Assembly (NCBI RefSeq): GCF_039522005.1
Contig: NZ_BAAADA010000032.1
Coordinates: 1 to 38,151 of the forward strand
DNA length: 38,151 nucleotides
From: Alkalibacterium indicireducens
Lineage (GTDB): Bacteria > Bacillota > Bacilli > Lactobacillales > Carnobacteriaceae_A
Direction of reading: 5' to 3'
Numbering within the stretch: position 1 is the stretch's first letter; each line of letters begins with the position of its first letter. Shown piece by piece: positions 15,651 through 23,044 of the stretch. Both the position numbers and the translations under genes were made by a program. The notes beneath the pieces were generated by a model. The model ran no database searches, was not told the origin of the DNA, and saw nothing but the letters and a program-made list of their open reading frames with translations.

Positions 15651-16313
15651 TCAGTTCTGATTGGCTTTTTCAAGAATCGTTTTCAGATTCAGGTCGGCCG
15701 TACTTTCAACTGCGTAATCCGCTTCTTTCATCGCATCTCTGGATCCGACTCCGACAGAAAACATATGTGCGCTATTAATCGATTGTATCCCGGCTTCGGC
15801 ATCTTCCAGTCCGACGCATTCTTGTGGACTGAGGTTCAGCATTTCAGCACCTCTGATGAAAATCTCCGGATCCGGTTTACCAGCTTTAAGTGACGCAGGG
15901 TCTACAATTCCGTCAAACAGATCCATGATCTCCAGCCTTTCCATAATTTCTGGTCCATTCTTACTCGCTGAAGCCAGAACCATCCCTAAATTTTTCTCTT
16001 TCGCTTCTTTCAATAGCGTATCAATACCCGGAAGCAGGTCATCTGGTGTGATTCCCTTGATGTATGCCTTATACTCCTCATTCTTCTGCGTAGCCAGTTC
16101 CTCTTTTTCAGCTTCTGTATAGGCCGTTTCTTTCCCTCCGTGCTTAAGAATCAGATCCAGAGACTCCATGCGGCTGATGCCTTTCAGTTGTTCGTTGAAT
16201 TCTCTGTCAATCTCTATGCCGATCTTTTCAGCCAGACTTTTCCACGCCAGAAAATGGTATTCTGCTGTATCTGTAATGACACCGTCTAAATCAAAAATCA
16301 AACCTTTAATCAT
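15651..16313 (-). CDS. pgmB: Beta-phosphoglucomutase
   Basis: This 220-residue HAD-superfamily enzyme converts beta-D-glucose-1-phosphate to glucose-6-phosphate through a phospho-aspartate and a glucose-1,6-bisphosphate intermediate. The nucleophile/acid pair is D8 and D10 in FDLDGVITDTAEYHF. The cap-domain substrate loop follows (LKGISRMESLDLIL). The C-terminal HAD motifs are SASKNG, KPDPEIF and GLEDAEAGI. The length is standard. An AGGAGG site lies before the ATG. Its substrate is the product of maltose phosphorylase, encoded directly upstream. A 240-base gap with palindromes separates the two genes, so pgmB may also have its own promoter or control point. Confidence 0.94.
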   Translation of the reverse strand: MIKGLIFDLDGVITDTAEYHFLAWKSLAEKIGIEIDREFNEQLKGISRMESLDLILKHGGKETAYTEAEKEELATQKNEEYKAYIKGITPDDLLPGIDTLLKEAKEKNLGMVLASASKNGPEIMERLEIMDLFDGIVDPASLKAGKPDPEIFIRGAEMLNLSPQECVGLEDAEAGIQSINSAHMFSVGVGSRDAMKEADYAVESTADLNLKTILEKANQN

Positions 16314-16347
16314 GTCAATTCCTCCTGTTTATTATATAAATGGACTA

Positions 16348-16366
16348 GTTTTCGCCTGGCGAAAAC
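16348..16366 (-). promoter_or_regulatory. Perfect palindrome upstream of pgmB, possible operator
   Basis: GTTTTCGCC and GGCGAAAAC flank a single central base, giving 9-bp perfect arms. The site lies 35-53 bases before the pgmB ATG, just upstream of a TATAAT-like box (16331-16336 on the minus strand). TTTTCGCCTG recurs near 16471. It does not resemble the MalR operators or a cre box. It may bind an unidentified regulator, or simply form an mRNA hairpin. Confidence 0.4.
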
Positions 16367-16393
16367 AGGCGACCTTATGATTACAATGGGGTT

Positions 16394-16415
16394 AAAAGCC
16401 GTCCAGGCGGCTTTT
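16394..16415 (-). terminator. Hairpin in the malP-pgmB gap
   Basis: AAAAGCCG (16394-16401) and CGGCTTTT (16408-16415) form a perfect 8-bp stem with a 6-base loop. Its minus-strand tail has only four T. It is probably an attenuator or processing site inside the operon rather than a full stop. Confidence 0.45.
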
Positions 16416-16554
16416 CTCTATTTAGAATAAGCTTTTCCTACAAAAATATGTTTGGGAGCAAACTCAGACTGATTTTTCGCCTGAGTACCGAGGCATGCAG
16501 GCACCCCTCACTAAAAAAGAAGGGGGAGAAGCCTACCCCTTTACTTTACTGCAA

Positions 16555-18825
16555 TTATTTTTCTATCGCATGCGACAGCGTTCCATCAAGCGTGACTTCT
16601 TTGTTGTAAAGCGTGAAGGTCAGCGCCTCCCCTTCTTGAAGAGAGAATTCGACTTCATCAGCAGTCACGTGCACAGCAATCAGACGCCCGCGGTACTTGA
16701 GCTTGAACTGATAGCCGGTCCACTGTGTCGGACAGTATGGTTCGAAGGAGAGATGTCCTTCAAGAGTACGCATGCCTGCAAAACCGTGAACGATCGACAG
16801 CCAGCCACCGCTCATTGACGTAATGTGCAGGCCGTCTTCTGTATCATTGTTGTAGTTGTCCAGATCAAGTCGGGCCGTACGCTCGTACATTTCAAAGGCT
16901 TTTTCTTTTTTGCCTAGCTCGGATGCCAGAATAGAGTGTACAAGAGGAGACAGAGACGACTCATGGACCGTCATCGGCTCATAGAAATCAAAGTTCTTTT
17001 CTTTCTCTTCCTGAGTGAACTCATGATTCAGGAAATACAGCCCCTGAAGCACATCGGCCTGCTTGATGAACGGTGAACGCAGAATCTTGTCCCATGACCA
17101 GTTCTGGTTGATCGGACGTTCTTCTGGTTTCAGTGAATCTACCGGTCGCAGATCTTTGTCTAGGAATGTATCGTGCTGAACGAAAATTCCAAGATCTTCA
17201 TCCTTAGGGAAGTACATATGCTCGACAATATCCGCCCACTTATCGGTCTCGCCAGGTTCAAGAGCCAGAGCACTTAAGCGGTCTTCGGATGCTTTTTCTA
17301 GAGACGCAATCGTGTAGCGAAGCGTCCAGGCTGCCATCGTGTTGGTATACCAGTTGTTGTTGACGTTGTTTTCATATTCGTTAGGTCCCGTTACGCCATG
17401 GATCATATACTGCTTGTTACGCTTTGAATAGTGGACACGGTCAGCCCAGAATCGGGAAATAGCCACGAGTACATCCAGCCCCTGATTCAGCAAGTAGGTC
17501 TCATCACCGAAGTAAGTGGAGTAGTTATAGATCGCATGAGCAATCGCTCCGTTCCTGTGAATTTCTTCAAAAGTGATTTCCCATTCATTGTGACATTCTA
17601 TACCTGTAAAAGTCACCATCGGGTAAAGAACACCTTTCAGTCCCTGTTTCTGAGCATTGATATGAGCCTGTTCAAGCTGATTGTGTCTGTAGACCAGCAG
17701 CTGTCTGGAAATTTCCTCATCTGTGATTGACAGATACATTGGCAGGATGCAGGCTTCAGTGTCCCAGTAGGTTGCCCCGCCGTATTTCTCTCCAGTAAAG
17801 CCTTTAGGTCCGACATTCAGACGCGGGTCTTCTCCGTAATAGGTCGAAAACAGCTGGAAGATATTGAAACGGACCCCTTGCTGACTGGCCTCGTCTCCTT
17901 CGATCATGACATCAGCATTTTTCCAGCGCTGTGCCCATTCTTCTACGTGAGCTTCTTTCAAACTCGTATAGCCTTTATTCTTTGCTTCAGCAACGATGCG
18001 TTCAGCAGCATCGATCTGATCGGATTCTTCTACATCACGACTCGTAATGACAGAAACCAGCTTAGTCAAAGACACTGATTCCCCTTCACCTAGCTGACCG
18101 GTTACATGCTCTTCCACCTTCATTTCAGAGTCCGCCGCTGATTCAGTTGTTAGGCCTTCCGTCAGATTCGCCATCATCATGGTCACGGTGAATCGGTCCG
18201 TTCCGAAATTGTTTTCGATCGTCTTTGTTGTCAGATAGGGATATGGAGACAGGCCGCGATTTCTTTCCAGCCAGAACACTTCATCATAGTTGCTGTCTTC
18301 ATTCACCACATCACCGTCCAGATGAGGGATCAATTCAATTGAGGCATCACCTTTTTGACTGGTCGCTTCTACATGAATGACGGCCAGCTCTTTAGTAGCT
18401 GCACTCAAAAAGCGTGAGAAATTAAAGGCAATGGCCTTTCCGTCCTTTTCCCATACGAAGGACCGGTTCAGGATTCCTTCTTTCATATCCAGTTCCAGGG
18501 TGTAGTCCCTGACTTCATCGACAGCCAGGTCCATCTTATGCCCGTCGATCAGCACTGTGACCGGAATAAAGTTAGTCGCGTTGATCACTTTTCCGAAATA
18601 CTCTGGGTAGCCTATTTTCCACCAGCCGACTCGCGTCTTGTCCGGATACCAGACTCCAGCTAAATACGTTCCGATATGAGTATCTCCAGAGTAACCTTCT
18701 TCAAAATTTCCACGCAGCCCCATGTAGCCATTTCCAATTGAGGTCAGGCTTTCCTGTACGCGCTTCTTTTCACTCACATCTGTAGAAATGACCTTCCATG
18801 GGTCCACCTTTGCAATACGTTCCAT
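16555..18825 (-). CDS. malP: Maltose phosphorylase (GH65)
   Basis: This 756-residue cytoplasmic enzyme splits maltose with inorganic phosphate into beta-glucose-1-phosphate and glucose, saving one ATP per maltose. Characteristic GH65 segments are GNGYMGLRGNFEEGYSG (31-47), KYGGATYWDTEACILPMYL and HGVTGPNEYENNVNNNWYTN, where E483 corresponds to the known general acid. A phosphate-loop-like TSMSGGWLS lies near the C-terminus. The length agrees with lactobacillus maltose phosphorylases. Trehalose or kojibiose phosphorylase are alternatives within GH65, but the maltodextrin context and motif identity favour maltose. The ribosome site is weak (only AGGATTGGA about 14-20 bases before the ATG), so its translation may depend on the gene 36 bases upstream. 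Confidence 0.92.
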   Translation of the reverse strand: MERIAKVDPWKVISTDVSEKKRVQESLTSIGNGYMGLRGNFEEGYSGDTHIGTYLAGVWYPDKTRVGWWKIGYPEYFGKVINATNFIPVTVLIDGHKMDLAVDEVRDYTLELDMKEGILNRSFVWEKDGKAIAFNFSRFLSAATKELAVIHVEATSQKGDASIELIPHLDGDVVNEDSNYDEVFWLERNRGLSPYPYLTTKTIENNFGTDRFTVTMMMANLTEGLTTESAADSEMKVEEHVTGQLGEGESVSLTKLVSVITSRDVEESDQIDAAERIVAEAKNKGYTSLKEAHVEEWAQRWKNADVMIEGDEASQQGVRFNIFQLFSTYYGEDPRLNVGPKGFTGEKYGGATYWDTEACILPMYLSITDEEISRQLLVYRHNQLEQAHINAQKQGLKGVLYPMVTFTGIECHNEWEITFEEIHRNGAIAHAIYNYSTYFGDETYLLNQGLDVLVAISRFWADRVHYSKRNKQYMIHGVTGPNEYENNVNNNWYTNTMAAWTLRYTIASLEKASEDRLSALALEPGETDKWADIVEHMYFPKDEDLGIFVQHDTFLDKDLRPVDSLKPEERPINQNWSWDKILRSPFIKQADVLQGLYFLNHEFTQEEKEKNFDFYEPMTVHESSLSPLVHSILASELGKKEKAFEMYERTARLDLDNYNNDTEDGLHITSMSGGWLSIVHGFAGMRTLEGHLSFEPYCPTQWTGYQFKLKYRGRLIAVHVTADEVEFSLQEGEALTFTLYNKEVTLDGTLSHAIEK

Positions 18826-18861
18826 ACATTACACGTCCAATCCTAATCATTTATAGTTCGT

Positions 18862-20736
18862 CTATTTTTTTATCGCTTCCATCAGAACCTTGCGTTTCTT
18901 GGCCCGGTCACGTTTTTTCATCAGGCGTTTTTTACGTTCTTCTTCATTATCTTCATAATAAAAGACTGAAAATCCATTGTGACTGAGCAATGTTTCATCT
19001 CCATCAGCAATATCATTCAGATGGAAAACTTTCTTTGCCCCACGCGGAATAAGTGGCAGGAATGCTTCCTCTTCATCCTGATTGAAGAAGAAAAACAGCT
19101 CTCTGTTACCCAGTTTACGCTTGAATCCGAGGAATTGTTCATCATCTCTTACATCATGCCACTCTGTTTCACCGGAAATAAGGATGTCTGAATACATTTT
19201 ACGGAAATGAATCAGTTCTTTAGTGAAGGCCAGCATATCATGATCCTGTTTGTCCTCATCCCAGATCATGCACTTGCGGCAGTCCGGATCCATTCCCCCG
19301 TCCATACCGATTTCTGTACCGTAATACATGCAGGGTGCGCCCGGTTGTGCATAAAGAAAAGCCATGGCTGATTTCACCAGATTCTTGTCATTGCCTGCTT
19401 TTGTCAAGACACGTGGTGTATCGTGGGAATCCAGCAGGTTGAACATGACTTCAGTGGTCTGCTGGCGGTAAAGCATCAGCTGACTGTTCAGGCCGGATAC
19501 CAGTCTGGTCGGTGACAGGAATTTCTTGAAGAAGTAATTCTCGATCGTATCGGTAAAGGCGTAGTTCATCACTGCATGAAACTCATCGCCGTTCAGCCAG
19601 TTCTGAGAGGAGTGCCAGATCTCTCCCAAAATATACAGATCCTCTTTGATTGCCGTTGTTTCTTTGAAGAAACGCTTCCAGAAGAAGTGATCGACTTCGT
19701 TAGCGACATCCAGACGCCAAGCATCGATATCGAATTCCTTGATCCAATAAGTGGCTATATCCAGCAGATACTCTTGGACTTCTGGATTGGCCGTATTTAG
19801 TTTAGGCATGTGTCCAGTAAATGCAAACGTATCGTAATTGACCCGTCCGACATTTTCCAACTCTTCTGTGCTCAGGTCGGCAACATCATCGACCGGGAAA
19901 GAGTGAATATAGAACCAGTCTTTGTATCTGGACTGATCCTGATTTTCAAGGACATCCAGCCACTGAGGAGAATGAATTCCAACATGATTGAATACCGCAT
20001 CGATCATGATTCGAATGCCTCGGCTGTGCGCTTCTTCCACGACTTTCTTGAATAAGGCTTTGTCTCCGAAGTCAGGATCGATTTCTTTATAGTCAATAGT
20101 GTCATATTTGTGGTTCGAATGAGCTTTGAAAATCGGTGTGAAATAAATGCCGTTGATGCCCAGATCTTCCAGATAATCCATCTTATCGAGAACACCCTGC
20201 AGATCTCCACCGTAAAAATCATCTCTCGATGGATGCTCCTTGCTTCCCCACGGCAGTACGCCTTCAGGATCATTGGTCGGATCCCCGTTGGCAAAACGTT
20301 CCGGGAAAATCTGATACCAGATGGTTTCGCTAGCCCACTGGGGTGCACGGAACGCATCGATTTCATGAATATAAGGCACTCTGAAATAGAAGTTCATCTG
20401 GCTCAGGAAAATCTCCTCGAAAGGATAGACACCCTGATCGGAATAGAAAATCTCGATTCCGTCTTTGCCGATAACTCTGAATCCGTATGCCATGCGCTTG
20501 GTCGGTTCATGTGTGTCGATCATCCAGTAGTCATGCATGTTCGTTGAAGCAATTTTTTTCATTTCCTTCCCGTTCATGAACCACTTTTGCTGGTCCAGTG
20601 AATAGGGGTCGCCACTCAGCAGTTCAACGGACTGCACATCATTCGCTTTCGTCCGGATTCGGATGTGATAATGCCCACGCTCATACAGATAGGCGTATTC
20701 GCTCTCGGCACGGTGATAAATTGCAGCTGTGTCCAT
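18862..20736 (-). CDS. Neopullulanase / cyclomaltodextrinase / maltogenic amylase (GH13_20)
   Basis: This 624-residue cytoplasmic enzyme has no signal peptide. An N-terminal CBM34-like beta domain (about 1-125) precedes the GH13 barrel, which has the subfamily marks WYQIFPERFANGDP (140-153), DAVFNHVG (246-253), AWRLDVANEVDH with nucleophile D343, LGEIWH with E372, and LLDSHDT with D439. Such enzymes trim imported maltodextrins and cyclodextrins to maltose and can cut pullulan to panose. The products feed MalP and DexB. A GGAG site lies 8 bases before the ATG. It is the first gene of the operon. The last roughly 30 residues form an unusual Lys/Arg-rich tail (ERKKRLMKKRDRAKKRK), not part of the normal C-domain. 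Its role is unknown. Confidence 0.9.
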   Translation of the reverse strand: MDTAAIYHRAESEYAYLYERGHYHIRIRTKANDVQSVELLSGDPYSLDQQKWFMNGKEMKKIASTNMHDYWMIDTHEPTKRMAYGFRVIGKDGIEIFYSDQGVYPFEEIFLSQMNFYFRVPYIHEIDAFRAPQWASETIWYQIFPERFANGDPTNDPEGVLPWGSKEHPSRDDFYGGDLQGVLDKMDYLEDLGINGIYFTPIFKAHSNHKYDTIDYKEIDPDFGDKALFKKVVEEAHSRGIRIMIDAVFNHVGIHSPQWLDVLENQDQSRYKDWFYIHSFPVDDVADLSTEELENVGRVNYDTFAFTGHMPKLNTANPEVQEYLLDIATYWIKEFDIDAWRLDVANEVDHFFWKRFFKETTAIKEDLYILGEIWHSSQNWLNGDEFHAVMNYAFTDTIENYFFKKFLSPTRLVSGLNSQLMLYRQQTTEVMFNLLDSHDTPRVLTKAGNDKNLVKSAMAFLYAQPGAPCMYYGTEIGMDGGMDPDCRKCMIWDEDKQDHDMLAFTKELIHFRKMYSDILISGETEWHDVRDDEQFLGFKRKLGNRELFFFFNQDEEEAFLPLIPRGAKKVFHLNDIADGDETLLSHNGFSVFYYEDNEEERKKRLMKKRDRAKKRKVLMEAIKK

Positions 20737-20783
20737 AATAAAGTCTCCTTTTAACTAATGCGTTTCTTATTAAATGAGTCGCT

Positions 20784-20805
20784 CGTTCCCGCTTTCATTA
20801 AGCGG
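20784..20805 (-). promoter_or_regulatory. Leader repeat and cre-like site before the neopullulanase gene
   Basis: CCGCTT (20789-20794) and AAGCGG (20800-20805) form a small inverted repeat. The overlapping minus-strand TGAAAGCGGGAACG (20784-20797) matches the cre consensus at 11 of 14 positions. A weaker cre-like TGTCAGCGCTTTGA lies at 20874-20887 upstream of the operator. Either could mediate CcpA repression; neither is a full match. Confidence 0.35.
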
Positions 20806-20815
20806 TTCCATCTTG

Positions 20816-20843
20816 ATTCTAGCATCCACAGGTAATTATACAA
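20816..20843 (-). promoter_or_regulatory. Promoter of the neopullulanase-malP-pgmB-dexB operon
   Basis: On the minus strand TTGTAT (20838-20843), 16 bases and TAGAAT (20816-20821) fit the same operator-12 bp-promoter layout as malE and malL. An alternative -10, TATAAT at 20835-20840, overlaps the proposed -35, but its own -35 would fall inside the operator and is poor. Confidence 0.5.
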
Positions 20844-20855
20844 GCAGTTTTAAAG

Positions 20856-20869
20856 TGTTATCGGTAACA
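20856..20869 (-). promoter_or_regulatory. MalR-type operator before the neopullulanase operon
   Basis: The minus strand reads TGTTACCGATAACA, a near-perfect palindrome (TGTTA/TAACA around CCGA). It is the most symmetric of the three related sites. It ends 12 bases upstream of the TTGTAT box. Confidence 0.72.
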
Positions 20870-20889
20870 GAAATCAAAGCGCTGACATC

Positions 20890-21575
20890 TGCCTAATTAT
20901 AGCGTCCGGAAAATTAAAAAACTTAGTGACACTCATCCCATCTCCGACAGACTCTGTACATCATAAAACACCCCTGCTCAGCATCAGGCGACAACGAAGG
21001 TGCTGAAAAGGTAATCATACCTTAATTATATTAAGATAATGGATCTAAAAAAGTAGTTCTTTCAGGGTTCAGGACACTTGAAGATCGGCTGGAAATAGCC
21101 ACAGCTATTTCCTTTCTACATTAGAGAACTTATCAATTCCTTATTATTTTTCTGCCATTCTTGTCATCGACCGATTCTCTTTGCAGTTCAGACATTTCCA
21201 TGCTATCTAAAATGTAACTAGGCCTGCGCCTAGTTATACCTTATTGAAGATCCTTTTGTACATACTACAGATAGGACGATTCTACTTATAGTTCAGTTCC
21301 TATTCGGGAGAATAAACTGATGCTAGAAAAGCTTTAGTTCTAGCTTATTCTAAAATCGTCTTTATTGCTTCCGCTAGAGGGCTTCTCGTTTCACTTTCAG
21401 GTCCTACTTTTTCAGGAACTATAACTAGATCCGCTCTACTTACAGTTCCTCGCCCAAAGCAAAAGCTGACCTCCAGCTAGATACGCGCTAACAATACTAA
21501 TCTCCATATCTTCTAGATTAAACTCCATCTAACTCTGCTCAGCCCTCTTGTCATAGTCTGCCCCACAGATTTCTA
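20890..21575. other. Gene-free region with several perfect inverted repeats
   Basis: No supported coding frame is present between the operon promoter and the lacI-type terminator. Four structures stand out. GGAAATAGC/GCTATTTCC is at 21091-21112 with a 4-base loop. TAACTAGGC/GCCTAGTTA is at 21215-21236 with a 4-base loop. A 13-bp stem with one 6-base bulge is at 21310-21350. An outer GACGATT/AATCGTC pair (21275-21281 with 21354-21360) encloses that stem. A phrase CTACTTAYAGTTC recurs at about 21282 and 21438. It may encode a structured RNA or be the remnant of a small mobile element. No known RNA family is recognised. Confidence 0.4.
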
Positions 21576-21580
21576 AACCA

Positions 21581-21615
21581 AAAAAGGACTGAAGCCGGTC
21601 GTGCGCTTCAGTCCT
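21581..21615 (-). terminator. Terminator of the LacI-family regulator gene
   Basis: AGGACTGAAGC (21585-21595) and GCTTCAGTCCT (21605-21615) form an 11-bp perfect stem with a 9-base loop, followed on the minus strand by a run of T. It lies 21 bases past the regulator stop codon. Confidence 0.85.
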
Positions 21616-21635
21616 AACTGTTATTCTCTCATGAT

Positions 21636-22601
21636 TTACTTTACTTCCGCCTGATTTCGGGTCGTTCCGCCCAGCTTCAGTTCAGTTTCAAAAAGCTCGT
21701 TTCCTTGAGACTTGCCATTTTCTTTCACCTTGTTCAGAACCATTCGGGCACAGGCTGCACCCATTTCGGCTGTAGACTGCTTGAGGGTCGTCAGGTGAGG
21801 ATAGGCGATCTGGTCCAGGAACACGCCGTCGTGTCCTATGACCCCATAGTCGTTAGGAATATCAAATCCCATTTCCTTGATTTCACGGATAACACCCAGC
21901 CCCAACCGGTCGGATGCGCAGAGGAACAGCGTGTTTTTAGGAAAACGATCCAGATTCTCCCGGATGAATGCAGCAGAATACCTCGAGCGGTTTTCCAGAC
22001 GGTAGACATTCTTTTCCAGGCCATGTGCATCCATGACTTGAGCATAGCCTTTTTCTCTGGCATGGGCAAAGGGCTGATCGACATCAATACCGATATAGAC
22101 AATCTTATCGTAGCCGTCCTGAATGGCAAATTCCGTTGCTTGTTCCATACTCTTCTGATTGTTGCTGTCGACAAAATCGTAGCCAATGTCATTCTGACCG
22201 TAAATCACTGTCGGTTTCTTCAGACTTTCCACCAGTTCCTTGTGTTCATCACGCATGCCGCAGACGATATAGCCGTCGGAATCCCCGATCTGTACGTTTT
22301 TGTGAGTGAGAAGCTGAAGGCTGTACGCATACTTATCCAGCTCATTCGCAATACCAGTCAGCAGAAACATATAATACGGTTCAGTTGTATCCATTTCTTC
22401 CAGGATAAGCAGTTTAATAATTTGAGTTCGGTTGTTAGCCAATGCTTTGGCAGCAATGTTCGGCCGGTAGTTCAGTTCCTGCATGGCTTCATAGACCAGC
22501 TGCTTCAACTCATCAGTCACTTGTTCCGGGTGATTGATGACACGGGAAACAGTCATTTTGGAAACATTGGCTTTTTTTGCAACATCATTTAATGTGACCA
22601 A
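21636..22601 (-). CDS. malR: LacI-family transcriptional regulator, probable MalR
   Basis: This 321-residue DNA-binding regulator has a N-terminal helix-turn-helix (TLNDVAKKANVSKMTVSRVI, 3-22), a hinge helix (YRPNIAAKALANNRT) and a periplasmic-binding-protein-like sugar domain (GYIVCGM, YGVIGHDG, LTTLKQSTAEMG). The start codon is TTG at 22601, preceded by AAAGGAG seven bases away. A TATAAT box lies at 22653-22658. It sits just upstream of the three-operon maltodextrin island, which carries three LacI-type operators. All lie 12 bases upstream of the -35, which fits activation, as reported for Lactococcus MalR. The neighbouring GH42 gene upstream is another possible target. Ligand and direct target assignment are inference. 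Confidence 0.82.
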   Translation of the reverse strand: MVTLNDVAKKANVSKMTVSRVINHPEQVTDELKQLVYEAMQELNYRPNIAAKALANNRTQIIKLLILEEMDTTEPYYMFLLTGIANELDKYAYSLQLLTHKNVQIGDSDGYIVCGMRDEHKELVESLKKPTVIYGQNDIGYDFVDSNNQKSMEQATEFAIQDGYDKIVYIGIDVDQPFAHAREKGYAQVMDAHGLEKNVYRLENRSRYSAAFIRENLDRFPKNTLFLCASDRLGLGVIREIKEMGFDIPNDYGVIGHDGVFLDQIAYPHLTTLKQSTAEMGAACARMVLNKVKENGKSQGNELFETELKLGGTTRNQAEVK

Positions 22602-22652
22602 ATGCGTTCTCCTTTCTCTTTCTCAATCTTACTTTTCATCTATTCATCCTAT

Positions 22653-22658
22653 ATTATA
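22653..22658 (-). promoter_or_regulatory. Probable -10 box of the LacI-family regulator gene
   Basis: TATAAT on the minus strand in the context TTGATATAATATAGG, about 52 bases before the TTG start. No good -35 is seen at 17 bases. Confidence 0.4.
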
Positions 22659-22764
22659 TCAAGAATCGATACACTCTTTTAGAATAATTTCAATGAAAAC
22701 TGTGAACTTTCAATTACAGCCCAATTCACCGGGGATAATCTAACAAAAAAAATAGTTTACATCT

Positions 22765-22995
22765 TTAACGTGCATCAACCAGAAGAAAGATCAGCACAGT
22801 AATGATCACAGTAAAGAAAGCCGTCAGCCAGAACATATCGTAGTCATACTCTTTGTCTTTATGTACTTTTTCGATTACAGCTACCATATTCATGGCACAC
22901 ACAATCGCCCAGATCGTCATTGACAGAGTAGCCAGCATCATAAGAAATGAAAAAAATCGTCTCTCTCCCCTATTCTCAACTTGTTCTATCACCAT
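22765..22995 (-). CDS. Small two-helix membrane protein, function unknown
   Basis: This protein has about 76 residues from the ATG at 22995; a TTG at 23004 is also possible. Two hydrophobic helices (FFSFLMMLATLSMTIWAIVC, and FWLTAFFTVIITVLIFLLV) are joined by a short charged loop (EKVHKDKEYDYD). No family is recognised. It follows the GH42 gene by about 50 bases in the same direction and precedes the regulator gene. The ribosome site is not clear (a GGAG lies rather far upstream), which lowers confidence. Co-transcription with the beta-galactosidase is plausible, but nothing links it to sugar transport. Confidence 0.5.
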   Translation of the reverse strand: MVIEQVENRGERRFFSFLMMLATLSMTIWAIVCAMNMVAVIEKVHKDKEYDYDMFWLTAFFTVIITVLIFLLVDAR

Positions 22996-23044
22996 TATTA
23001 GCAAAATAGGGAAGGCTCCAGTTATCAGCCCCCCTACCGTTCAA

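Noticed and set aside
21705..22592. A long plus-strand open frame (about 295 codons) opposite the LacI-family gene
   Set aside because: It lies wholly antisense to a well-supported regulator, has no recognisable domain, and its composition is that of a reverse-complement shadow.
22726..22742. A CCGG-containing motif upstream of the regulator that resembles a MalR operator
   Set aside because: Half-sites do not match TGWTA/TAWCA and there is no matching promoter spacing.
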